A DNA stretch of 7,987 bases from an uncultured Lachnospiraceae bacterium (GCA_958405355.1 CATYEA010000083.1:1-7987); one strand, 5' to 3'; shown: positions 1-5,320, counted from the first letter of the stretch. A program made the numbers and translations. Notes: generated from the sequence alone by a model not told the origin.

Positions 1-24
1 CTTTTAAAGCGTTTGGAGAAATGC

Positions 25-459
25 CTACAGGTAGCAGCGCAGGTCCTGACGCAGTGTTTCTTCAATAGATATGAGCCGTTTGCATATATCCTTTGATGTG
101 TCATCGGCGGAAGTATATTGGTTTAAATATTTGTAGAGATATTTAATACCCATATCGCATCCGTCGGTCATCAAATCGGCAACGGTGGCGTCACTTTTGT
201 CCATGCCCATCTTCATATTGGTTTTCAGCCAGGACATGCCTTTAGCCATGGGCGTCGGTTCCTGGTCTTTACTTCCTGATTTAATAAGCAGGGAATGAAT
301 TTCATTGCCCAGTTTTTCGTGGTGGTCTTTTGTTTCGGATAATAATTGTTTTAATTTGGAATCTTTGGTTTTCTCCAGTATTTCATCAATGGAGGATACA
401 GCCATTTTCGTACCGGAGTCACATTCTTTCAATAGGCAGAGCGTATCTTTATTTGTCAT
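25..459 (-). CDS. Ferritin-like four-helix protein (DUF2383-like), hypothetical
   Basis: A 144-residue, helix-rich, soluble protein with no signal peptide or membrane segment. The open frame extends further upstream, but the ATG at 457-459 is chosen because GGAGG (466-470, complement) lies 6 nt before it and the residues beyond it are cysteine-rich junk that overlaps the promoter region. The sequence resembles small clostridial proteins I associate with the DUF2383/ferritin-like group: a first long helix with E12, a second with E42, H46 and H47, a central Met-rich stretch (about residues 71-86, with the pattern MAKGMSWLKTNMKMGMDKS), then a third helix around 90-115 (TVADLMTDGCDMG) and a C-terminal helix ending in RCYL. 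The carboxylate/His pattern is incomplete for a classical di-iron site, so iron oxidation or storage is not shown. It is divergent from a TetR gene and probably controlled by that repressor through the shared operators. The biochemical role is unknown; a stress or metal function is inferred from fold and context. Confidence 0.75.
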   Translation of the reverse strand: MTNKDTLCLLKECDSGTKMAVSSIDEILEKTKDSKLKQLLSETKDHHEKLGNEIHSLLIKSGSKDQEPTPMAKGMSWLKTNMKMGMDKSDATVADLMTDGCDMGIKYLYKYLNQYTSADDTSKDICKRLISIEETLRQDLRCYL

Positions 460-521
460 AAAAAACCTCCTTAAAATTTTTGTTATTAGTCTTTGATGAT
501 TTCCTGAATAATATTCTTTAC

Positions 522-550
522 TTGACAAAGCGACACATATGTCGCATAAT
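522..550 (+). promoter_or_regulatory. Promoter for the tetR-GNAT unit
   Basis: TTGACA (522-527) is followed after exactly 17 bp by CATAAT (545-550), a near-consensus sigma-A promoter facing the TetR gene; transcription would begin near 557. The TetR-type operator at 530-545 fills the spacer and touches the -10, a classic position for autorepression. Confidence 0.75.
530..545. promoter_or_regulatory. Operator O1, TetR-type inverted repeat
   Basis: The 16-bp sequence GCGACACATATGTCGC has arms GCGACA/TGTCGC around a 4-bp centre. It lies in the promoter next to a TetR-family gene, and an almost identical copy in inverted orientation lies 33 bp away. It is probably bound by the adjacent TetR protein. 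Confidence 0.75.
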
Positions 551-551
551 A

Positions 552-580
552 GATATATAAAAACGACATTTGTGTCGCAA
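552..580 (-). promoter_or_regulatory. Candidate promoter for the divergent ferritin-like gene
   Basis: On the minus strand TTGCGA (complement of 575-580) is followed after 17 bp by TATATC (complement of 552-557), which would start transcription near 545 heading toward the gene that begins at 459. The -35 is weaker than on the opposite strand. The second operator (563-578) occupies this spacer, mirroring the arrangement on the plus strand. The two polymerase footprints overlap, so only one promoter could be occupied at a time. Confidence 0.45.
563..578. promoter_or_regulatory. Operator O2, second TetR-type inverted repeat
   Basis: Read on the minus strand this is GCGACACAAATGTCGT, matching O1 at 14 of 16 positions. 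The arms CGACA/TGTCG flank a 4-bp centre. Its centre is 33 bp from that of O1, close to three helical turns, so two repressor dimers would bind the same face of the DNA. For plus-strand transcription it lies just downstream of the start site. Confidence 0.72.
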
Positions 581-627
581 AAACAACACAAGTAGTGCAA
601 TCCACGAAAGGAGTCAACGGAGAGTCG

Positions 628-1209
628 ATGGGCAGTAAAGGTGTACAGACAAAAGAATTTATAAAAAGCAAGGCTTATCGTATATTCGCAGATAAAGGAT
701 TTTCAAAAGTAACCATGAAGGATATATGCGAGGCCTGTGGTCTCAGCAGGGGCGGCCTTTACCGGCATTATGGGAGTACGCAGGAAATTTTTGAAGCAAT
801 CTTAGACGGTGTTACAGGGGAAGTAAATGACTTTGTCCGGGAAGGAATTCGGGAAGGTGTTTCCTCAGTAGAACTTCTGGATAATTTACTGGAACGGATG
901 CGTCAGGAAATGCTGGATAAAGAGCATTCATTAAGTTACGCCATTTATGAATATTCCTGTACATGTGAAAATGATTTTATGATGCGGATGAACCGGGAAG
1001 CAGAGCAGAAATGGCAGTCGTTGATTGAATATGGTATCCGGCGCGGAGAATTTACTTCAGTGGATGCTGAAACGATGACAGATATGATTTTATACGTGTA
1101 TCAGGGCGTCCGAATGTGGAGCAGGGTTATACCGATGGAAGAGAAAACTGTTGATAATATTATTGAAAAGATTCGTAAGGACTTGGTGATAAAAAATGAA
1201 GAAATTTGA
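628..1209 (+). CDS. TetR/AcrR-family transcriptional regulator
   Basis: A 193-residue one-component repressor of usual TetR length. The N-terminal DNA-binding domain (about residues 8-58) shows the typical order: helix 1 ending IFADKGF, then VTMKDICEACGLSRGGLYRHYGS as the helix-turn-helix (about 28-50), then helix 4 with the conserved phenylalanine (EIFEAIL). The rest is an all-helical ligand-binding and dimerisation domain of unknown ligand, with two cysteines close together near the middle (SCTCEND). The ATG at 628 is chosen because homology begins just after it; a GTG at 595 in the same frame is possible but adds unconserved residues. SD candidates are AAGGAG at 607-612 and GGAGAG at 619-624, neither ideally spaced. 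It overlaps the following GNAT gene by 14 nt, so the two are co-translated. The two operators upstream indicate autorepression and control of the divergent ferritin-like gene; the ligand cannot be read from the sequence. Confidence 0.92.
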   Translation: MGSKGVQTKEFIKSKAYRIFADKGFSKVTMKDICEACGLSRGGLYRHYGSTQEIFEAILDGVTGEVNDFVREGIREGVSSVELLDNLLERMRQEMLDKEHSLSYAIYEYSCTCENDFMMRMNREAEQKWQSLIEYGIRRGEFTSVDAETMTDMILYVYQGVRMWSRVIPMEEKTVDNIIEKIRKDLVIKNEEI

Positions 1210-1705
1210 ATTAAGAAAATGGCGGTTGGAGGATGTGCAGGATGTGGCCCATTATGCAAATAATGAGCATATCGCAGCAAATTTGAGGAATGTTTTTCCA
1301 TATCCTTATACATTGGAAGATGCAAAGGCTTATGTCAGTTCCTGTGTAGAAAATGATGAAGAACGCCAGATTTGCAGGGCCATTATTGTGGATGACCATG
1401 CTGTAGGAAGTATCGGTATTTTCTGCGGTTCGGATGTTTATGAGAAAAGCGGTGAACTGGGTTATTGGCTGGCGGAAGAATACTGGGGACAGGGAATCAT
1501 GACGGAAGCGGTGAAACAAATTTGCCGGGAGGCTTTTGAGAAATTTGATATTGTGCGGATCTACGCGGAGCCTTTTGCTTACAATGCCGGTTCCAGGAAG
1601 GTGCTTAAAAAAGCCGGATTTTCTTTGGAAGGTATTATGCGAAAGGGCGTATGTAAATGGGAAAAAATACATGATTACTGTATCTATGGGCTGCTCAGGG
1701 AATAG
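1196..1705 (+). CDS. GNAT-family N-acetyltransferase (RimJ/RimL type)
   Basis: A 169-residue cytoplasmic acetyl-CoA-dependent acyltransferase. The layout is that of the Acetyltransf_3/RimJ-RimL branch: an N-terminal strand with the common LRKWRLEDV start, the strand ELGYWLAEEYWGQG (87-100), which ends in the acetyl-CoA pyrophosphate loop (WGQGIMTEA, 97-105), and motif B NAGSRKVLKKAGF (130-142), followed by the C-terminal strands. The substrate (protein N-terminus, amino acid or small amine) cannot be assigned. The ATG at 1196 lies inside the end of the tetR gene and has only a weak SD, AAGGA at 1177-1181, 14 nt upstream, so expression probably relies on translational coupling. The operon arrangement suggests induction by the same signal as TetR. 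No terminator is visible after the gene. Confidence 0.88.
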   Translation: MKKFELRKWRLEDVQDVAHYANNEHIAANLRNVFPYPYTLEDAKAYVSSCVENDEERQICRAIIVDDHAVGSIGIFCGSDVYEKSGELGYWLAEEYWGQGIMTEAVKQICREAFEKFDIVRIYAEPFAYNAGSRKVLKKAGFSLEGIMRKGVCKWEKIHDYCIYGLLRE

Positions 1706-1734
1706 CAGAGCGACAGGCGATAGCACAAAAAGTC

Positions 1735-1763
1735 AGGAAAACAGGTTCTGATTTCGATATACT
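1735..1763 (+). promoter_or_regulatory. Candidate promoter of the first AraC-GyrI gene
   Basis: TATACT (1758-1763) sits 24 nt before the ATG. The hexamer 17 bp upstream is AGGAAA (1735-1740), a poor -35. The same AGGAAA-N17-TATAAT arrangement, at the same distance from the start codon, occurs before the paralogous gene at 5973. A weak -35 is compatible with activation by a bound regulator, perhaps the gene's own product. Confidence 0.4.
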
Positions 1764-1787
1764 GAGGTTACGGAAGGAGGGAAAAGT

Positions 1788-2660
1788 ATGGAGTGGGTAA
1801 AGGGACTCCAGCGGGCAATTGATTATATGGAGGAACATTTGGAAGATGAGGTTAATTATGAAGAGATTGCCAGACAGGCTTATTCATCCAGTTTTCATTT
1901 TCAGCGGGTGTTTCATATTATCAGCGGTTATTCCGTCGGAGAATATATCCGCAACCGCAGGCTGACGTTGGCCGGTGTGGAGCTATCCACGGAAAACGCG
2001 AAGGTCATCGATGTTGCGCTGAAATATGGATATAACAGCCCGGAGAGTTTCAGCAGAGCATTTACAAAGTTTCATGGGATTACGCCTGCGCAGGCAAAGA
2101 ATGGAAATGTCAATCTGAAATCCTTTTCCAGAATTTCCGTAAAACTCATATTAGAAGGAGGAACAGCAATGGATTATCGGATTGAGAAGCGGGAAGCTTT
2201 TCAGGTGATTGCAAAGCGGGCGCGTTATGAGGGCGGCGGTGAAATTGCTTCTAAAAATATTCACAGTACGTGGGAGGCCTGTATTAAAGACGGAACGATT
2301 CAGACACTGGCTGGCTATGTAAATCCAGTCAATGTCTTTGGAGGAGCGATTGTAGGGATTACTTTTGCCGATTGTAAAGGAGGAGACTTTGATTATGCCA
2401 TTGCGGCGGCTTATACGGGCGGACCGGTGGCGGAAGGTTTGACAATCGAAGAAATCCCGGCGAATACATGGGCAATCTTCCCGTGTACAGGAAAGATGCC
2501 GGAAGCTTTTACAGATCTCTGGAAAAAGATTTACACCGAATTTTTCCCGGCCAGCAAATATCAGCCGGCGGGCGGTTTGTGTGTTGAAGTCTATCCGAGC
2601 GCTGACGTTAGCAGGAGTGACTTTTATTGTGAAATCTGGATTTCTGTGGAAGAAAAATAA
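1788..2660 (+). CDS. AraC-family regulator with C-terminal GyrI-like effector domain
   Basis: A 290-residue one-component regulator in the Rob-like order: DNA-binding domain first, sensor second. Residues 8-105 form the AraC/XylS double helix-turn-helix, with the first HTH at about 24-45 (YEEIARQAYSSSFHFQRVFH) and the second at about 72-98 (VIDVALKYGYNSPESFSRAF), followed by the conserved HGITPAQ. A linker (106-127) leads to a GyrI-like/AraC effector-binding domain (about 129-288), starting MDYRIEKREAF and ending FYCEIWISVEEK. Such domains bind small hydrophobic or cationic compounds; the ligand is unknown. AAGGAGG at 1774-1780 is 7 nt before the ATG. It is a clear paralog of the protein encoded at 5973-6827: both begin MEW, have the domain boundary at residue 128 and share ALKYGY in the second HTH. 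A strong terminator follows, so this is a one-gene unit. No transporter is adjacent, so the target genes are not evident. Confidence 0.93.
   Translation: MEWVKGLQRAIDYMEEHLEDEVNYEEIARQAYSSSFHFQRVFHIISGYSVGEYIRNRRLTLAGVELSTENAKVIDVALKYGYNSPESFSRAFTKFHGITPAQAKNGNVNLKSFSRISVKLILEGGTAMDYRIEKREAFQVIAKRARYEGGGEIASKNIHSTWEACIKDGTIQTLAGYVNPVNVFGGAIVGITFADCKGGDFDYAIAAAYTGGPVAEGLTIEEIPANTWAIFPCTGKMPEAFTDLWKKIYTEFFPASKYQPAGGLCVEVYPSADVSRSDFYCEIWISVEEK
2153..2171 (+). promoter_or_regulatory. Internal SD and ATG at the domain junction of the first AraC-GyrI gene
   Basis: AGAAGGAGG (2153-2161) stands 7 nt before an in-frame ATG (2169-2171, Met128). This is as good as any gene start in the window and falls exactly where the GyrI-like domain begins. 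Initiation here would yield a free 163-residue sensor domain without DNA-binding helices. Use in the cell is inference. Confidence 0.4.
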
Positions 2661-2681
2661 AAATCTATAAGGGCCTATAAT

Positions 2682-2731
2682 AAGGGCGGCGGTGAAATAT
2701 CAAACAGGATATGGAGCGCCGTTCTTTTTTT
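2682..2731 (+). terminator. Intrinsic terminator after the first AraC-GyrI gene
   Basis: AAGGGCGGCG (2682-2691) pairs with CGCCGTTCTT (2717-2726), including two G-U pairs; the intervening sequence contains a second small stem (ATATC with GATAT). A run of seven T residues (2725-2731) follows. It lies 22 nt after the stop codon and separates this gene from the nth operon. Confidence 0.75.
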
Positions 2732-2801
2732 GATATAATCAGCAAAAGGGGAATGACACACTTGCTCTTTATTCTAGCTTATATATTTATTTGAGGAATT
2801 G

Positions 2802-2810
2802 TGTTATAAT
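2802..2810 (+). promoter_or_regulatory. Extended -10 promoter upstream of nth
   Basis: TGTTATAAT gives a consensus TATAAT (2805-2810) with the TGn extension. No good -35 lies 17 bp upstream, as is common for extended -10 promoters. Transcription would start near 2817 and read through the possible leader ORF into nth and the peroxiredoxin gene. Confidence 0.5.
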
Positions 2811-2862
2811 TAAGTAAATTGAGTATATTTGGTAATCGGTAAAAATAAATTAGAAAAAGATT

Positions 2863-2967
2863 ATGACAGTGCATTATATCGTGCCAGAAATAATGATACG
2901 TTTAATTGGCGGTTATGTGGATGAATGTTTAGACAGATATATTAATATTAAAACTTTAGAGAGGTAA
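2863..2967 (+). CDS. Possible 34-aa leader peptide or gene relic upstream of nth
   Basis: The ATG at 2863 opens a 34-codon frame (MTVHYIVPEIM at the start, INIKTLER at the end) that stops at 2965-2967, 8 nt before the nth start codon. The probable nth SD (GAGAGG, 2959-2964) lies inside its last two codons, which would suit translational coupling. Against it: there is no good SD in front (only AGAAAAAG), and no family is recognised. It could equally be chance or a decayed gene remnant. Confidence 0.2.
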   Translation: MTVHYIVPEIMIRLIGGYVDECLDRYINIKTLER

Positions 2968-2975
2968 TAAAAATT

Positions 2976-3614
2976 ATGACAAAAGAGGAATTGACCTTAG
3001 AGGTCATTGAGCGGCTCAGGAAGGAATATCCGGACGCGGGCTGTACGCTGGATTATGACCAGGCATGGAAGCTTTTGGTGAGTGTCCGGCTGGCGGCCCA
3101 ATGTACGGATGCCAGGGTCAATGTGGTGGTAGAAGATTTATATGCGAAATACCCGGATATCGATGCATTGGCCGAGGCAGATGTAGAGGATATTGAACGG
3201 ATTGTTCGTCCGTGCGGGCTTGGTAAAAGTAAGGCGAGAGACATAAGCGCCTGTATGAAAATGCTGAGAGATACTTATGGCGGCAAGATTCCGAAGGATT
3301 TTGATGCCATCTTGAAATTGCCGGGTGTTGGTCGGAAAAGCGCCAATCTGATTATGGGCGATGTTTTCGGAGAGCCGGCGATTGTTACGGATACCCATTG
3401 TATACGGCTGGTCAACCGAATCGGTCTGGTAGATGGTATCAAAGAACCGAAAAAGGTGGAAATGGCCCTGTGGAAACTGGTTCCGCCGGAAGAGGGCAGT
3501 GATTTCTGCCATCGTCTTGTATTCCATGGGCGGGACGTGTGTACGGCCCGGACGAAGCCCCATTGCGATAGGTGCTGCCTGCAGGATATTTGCGGAAAAT
3601 ATGGTGTTGAATAA
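2976..3614 (+). CDS. nth: Endonuclease III, DNA glycosylase/AP lyase
   Basis: A 212-residue base-excision repair enzyme that removes oxidised pyrimidines and cleaves the abasic site by beta-elimination. The helix-hairpin-helix LPGVGRKSAN (115-124) contains the catalytic lysine K121, and the conserved aspartate D139 lies in IVTDTH. The N-terminal AAQCTDARVN (40-49) matches the family helix carrying the invariant Gln and Asp. The C-terminal [4Fe-4S] loop has C189, C197, C200 and C206. The first spacing is seven residues (CTARTKPHC), one more than the C-X6-C-X2-C-X5-C of characterised enzymes, and there is an extra adjacent C201. Length is normal. GAGAGG (2959-2964) serves as SD, 11 nt from the ATG. 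The stop is 21 nt before the peroxiredoxin start, so the two form an operon pairing oxidative DNA repair with peroxide removal. Confidence 0.95.
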   Translation: MTKEELTLEVIERLRKEYPDAGCTLDYDQAWKLLVSVRLAAQCTDARVNVVVEDLYAKYPDIDALAEADVEDIERIVRPCGLGKSKARDISACMKMLRDTYGGKIPKDFDAILKLPGVGRKSANLIMGDVFGEPAIVTDTHCIRLVNRIGLVDGIKEPKKVEMALWKLVPPEEGSDFCHRLVFHGRDVCTARTKPHCDRCCLQDICGKYGVE

Positions 3615-3635
3615 ATTATTGAAGGAGAATTAAAT

Positions 3636-4088
3636 ATGTTAGAGATTGGAACAAAGGCGCCGGCATTTGAATTGCCGGATCAGAATGGACAGATGCATAC
3701 ATTGGAAGAATATAAAGGGAAAAAGGTGGTGTTATATTTTTATCCAAAGGATAATACGGCCGGATGCACAAAGCAGGCCTGCGGTTTTGGAGAATTGTAC
3801 CCGCATTTTGAAGAAAAGGGCGCGGTTGTCATCGGTATCAGTAAAGACAGTGTAGCGTCCCATAAGAAATTTGAAGCAAAATACAATCTGCCGTTTACTC
3901 TGCTGTCGGATGCGGAATTGACAGCGATTCAGGCCTATGATGTGTGGAAAGAGAAAAATATGTACGGCAAAAAAATGATGGGCGTAGTGCGGACAACCTA
4001 TTTAATTGATGAAGAAGGCGTCATTGTTAAAGCCTTCGGAAAGGTTAAGGCGGTGGATAATCCGCAGCAGATGCTGGAGCTTTTGTGA
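3636..4088 (+). CDS. bcp: Thioredoxin-dependent thiol peroxidase, Bcp/PrxQ type peroxiredoxin
   Basis: A 150-residue cytoplasmic peroxiredoxin that reduces hydrogen peroxide and organic hydroperoxides using thioredoxin. The active site is PKDNTAGCTKQAC (37-49): P37, T41 and the peroxidatic C44, with the likely resolving C49 five residues later on the same helix, as in the CTxxxC form of Bcp. The active-site arginine is R119 in MGVVRTTYLID. The thioredoxin fold starts with the usual GTKAPAFELPDQNG and YKGKKVVLYFYP. AAGGAG (3622-3627) is 8 nt before the ATG. It is downstream of nth with a 21-nt gap and no promoter between. No clear intrinsic terminator follows. Assignment to family is firm; the physiological peroxide substrate is not shown. 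Confidence 0.95.
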   Translation: MLEIGTKAPAFELPDQNGQMHTLEEYKGKKVVLYFYPKDNTAGCTKQACGFGELYPHFEEKGAVVIGISKDSVASHKKFEAKYNLPFTLLSDAELTAIQAYDVWKEKNMYGKKMMGVVRTTYLIDEEGVIVKAFGKVKAVDNPQQMLELL

Positions 4089-4093
4089 ATAAC

Positions 4094-4120
4094 AGTTAAT
4101 AAAATTGAAAAATAGTTAAT
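4094..4120. repeat. AGTTAAT direct repeats, 20 bp apart
   Basis: AGTTAAT occurs at 4094-4100 and 4114-4120, a spacing of exactly 20 bp (about two helical turns), ending 10 bp upstream of the -35 of the XRE gene promoter. It could be an operator or activator site; with a 7-bp AT-rich word it may also be chance. Confidence 0.3.
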
Positions 4121-4130
4121 CACCGCTCAA

Positions 4131-4159
4131 TTGTGGACAGACCGGGGATTTGGTATGAT
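4131..4159 (+). promoter_or_regulatory. Promoter of the XRE regulator and ferritin-like gene
   Basis: TTGTGG (4131-4136), 17-bp spacer, TATGAT (4154-4159) with TG one base before the -10 (4152-4153), i.e. an extended -10. Transcription would start near 4166, about 42 nt before the ATG at 4208. Confidence 0.6.
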
Positions 4160-4207
4160 GAAAGCAGCAGAGGCCAATGCGTAAAAATACGATTGGAGGA
4201 TTCACGG

Positions 4208-5254
4208 ATGGAAATAGGTGAAGTCATACGAAAATACAGAAAAGAGAAGCATTTAACTCAGGAAGAAATGGCAAATTGTCTGGGAGTGACGGTGCCTGCT
4301 GTGAGTAAGTGGGAAAATGGCAACTCTTACCCGGATATTGCTTTGCTGGCGCCCATTGCCAGGCTACTCGGGATTACAACGGATACTCTGCTCTCATATA
4401 AGGAAGATTTGACAAATAAAGAAATTAATCAATGGATTGAAACCGTGGTTACAAAAATAAAGTCTGTCGGGTATGACGTCGGGTTTGCTTTGGCAGAAAG
4501 TAAAATGCGGGAATATCCGAATTGCGGCAAGTTTGTTGTGATGATGGCGCAGGTGTTGGATAGCTATAGATATATTGTTAAAGTGGCAGAACCGGAACAA
4601 TATGACGAAAAAATCAGCGGATGGTATCATCGGTTTTTGGATAGTCAGAACGACACAGAGGCCCAGACAGCGGCCTATTCATTGTTCTACTTTTCGATGC
4701 AAAGGAAGGATTATGAAACAGCACAGAAATGTGTGGATAAGTTCCCTAAAAGAGATATTAATCCAAAGCAGATGGAGGCCATGCTTTTCCGGGCACAGGG
4801 AAAGAAAGAAGAGGCCTATAAATGTTTTGAGGAATTGGCCTATTTTGGATACATAGATATCAGCATGGGACTTAATGGCATCCAGTCCATGGCAATGGAA
4901 GAGGAAAATGAGGCAAAGGCAAAGCGCATGGAAGAAAAGCTTCGTCAGCTGATGAAACTTATGGAAGTCGGAGAATATGCGGATACCTCCGGTGTCCGGG
5001 AAGCCATTGAGACGAAGAATAAAGAGGTTATTTTTGATTTCTTGACGAAATTGGTCGGGAATATAAAGAACAACTACTCTCTGAGAGAATCTGAATTGTA
5101 TGCCCACCTGACTTTTTCGCCAAACAGTTCTGAAAATGTGGGACTGATGCTTCAGAAATGTTTTGATGAGGACGAGGAACTTGATTTTATAAAAGATGAT
5201 ATAAGATATAAAAAGCTGATGGATGAATTAAAATCCATTAAAGGTAAGGCGTGA
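4208..5254 (+). CDS. XRE-family transcriptional regulator with long helical C-terminal region
   Basis: A 348-residue protein. Residues 4-61 form a Cro/C1-type helix-turn-helix (IGEVIRKYRKEKHLTQEEMA, then LGVTVPAVSKWENGNSYPDI and ARLLGITTDTLL). The remainder (about 70-348) is entirely alpha-helical, with repeated aromatic/alanine helix pairs such as YETAQKCVDKFP and KKEEAYKCFEELAYFGY, resembling degenerate TPR-like repeats used by some Firmicute XRE regulators for ligand or peptide sensing. No catalytic motif is seen. The open frame extends upstream to a GTG at 4133, but that codon lies in the promoter; the ATG at 4208 has GGAGGA (4195-4200) 7 nt before it and starts directly with the HTH. It is followed after 66 nt by a ferritin-like gene with no obvious terminator, so the regulator may control or be cotranscribed with that gene. 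The signal is unknown. Confidence 0.88.
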   Translation: MEIGEVIRKYRKEKHLTQEEMANCLGVTVPAVSKWENGNSYPDIALLAPIARLLGITTDTLLSYKEDLTNKEINQWIETVVTKIKSVGYDVGFALAESKMREYPNCGKFVVMMAQVLDSYRYIVKVAEPEQYDEKISGWYHRFLDSQNDTEAQTAAYSLFYFSMQRKDYETAQKCVDKFPKRDINPKQMEAMLFRAQGKKEEAYKCFEELAYFGYIDISMGLNGIQSMAMEEENEAKAKRMEEKLRQLMKLMEVGEYADTSGVREAIETKNKEVIFDFLTKLVGNIKNNYSLRESELYAHLTFSPNSSENVGLMLQKCFDEDEELDFIKDDIRYKKLMDELKSIKGKA

Positions 5255-5274
5255 TTAGGTACATTATTATAAAT

Positions 5275-5308
5275 TCCTCATATATTAGATATAGAATTAT
5301 ATTGAGGA
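5275..5308 (+). promoter_or_regulatory. Possible SD-sequestering mRNA hairpin before the ferritin-like gene
   Basis: TCCTCA (5275-5280) is the exact complement of TGAGGA (5303-5308), and the pairing continues as TATA (5281-5284) with TATA (5298-5301) past a one-base bulge (T5302). The 3' arm contains most of the SD, GAGGAG (5304-5309), of the gene at 5321. The fold would hide the SD; the remaining loop is AU-rich. Regulation through it is inferred. Confidence 0.45.
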
Positions 5309-5320
5309 GCGAATTTTATA

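Larger units (their letters stand above)
2732..2975 (+). other. AT-rich intergenic region before nth
   Basis: Roughly 240 bp, markedly more AT-rich than the flanking genes, between a terminator and nth. It contains an extended -10 promoter near 2802-2810 and a leader of about 160 nt with a possible 34-codon ORF (2863-2967). A second short open stretch in another frame overlaps that ORF (about 2839-2908), so part of this may be a decayed gene. No convincing riboswitch or RNA gene was recognised. Confidence 0.5.

Noticed and set aside
460..600. Upstream extension of the minus-strand ferritin-like frame (47 extra codons)
   Set aside because: It runs through the operators and promoter, encodes cysteine-rich unconserved sequence, and the ATG at 459 has a clear GGAGG SD.
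595..627. GTG start extending TetR by 11 residues
   Set aside because: The TetR homology begins only after the ATG at 628 and the extra residues look like untranslated leader; kept only as an alternative.
1691..1708. CTGCT/AGCAG inverted repeat at the GNAT stop codon as a terminator
   Set aside because: The stem is only 5 bp, overlaps the coding end, and no T-run follows.
1710..1715. GCGACA, a half-site like the TetR operator, upstream of the first AraC-GyrI gene
   Set aside because: The second arm (TGTCGC) is missing at the expected spacing; a single 6-mer is expected by chance.
1211..1726. Long minus-strand frame antisense to the GNAT gene (171 codons)
   Set aside because: It is a shadow of the GNAT codons with no SD and no recognisable family; the plus-strand product has clear GNAT motifs.
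3138..3563. Minus-strand frame antisense to nth
   Set aside because: No SD or protein motif; nth on the plus strand has all catalytic and cluster residues.
4133..4207. GTG-initiated N-terminal extension of the XRE regulator
   Set aside because: The GTG lies in the -35 element of the promoter and the ATG at 4208 has a good SD and starts directly with the HTH.
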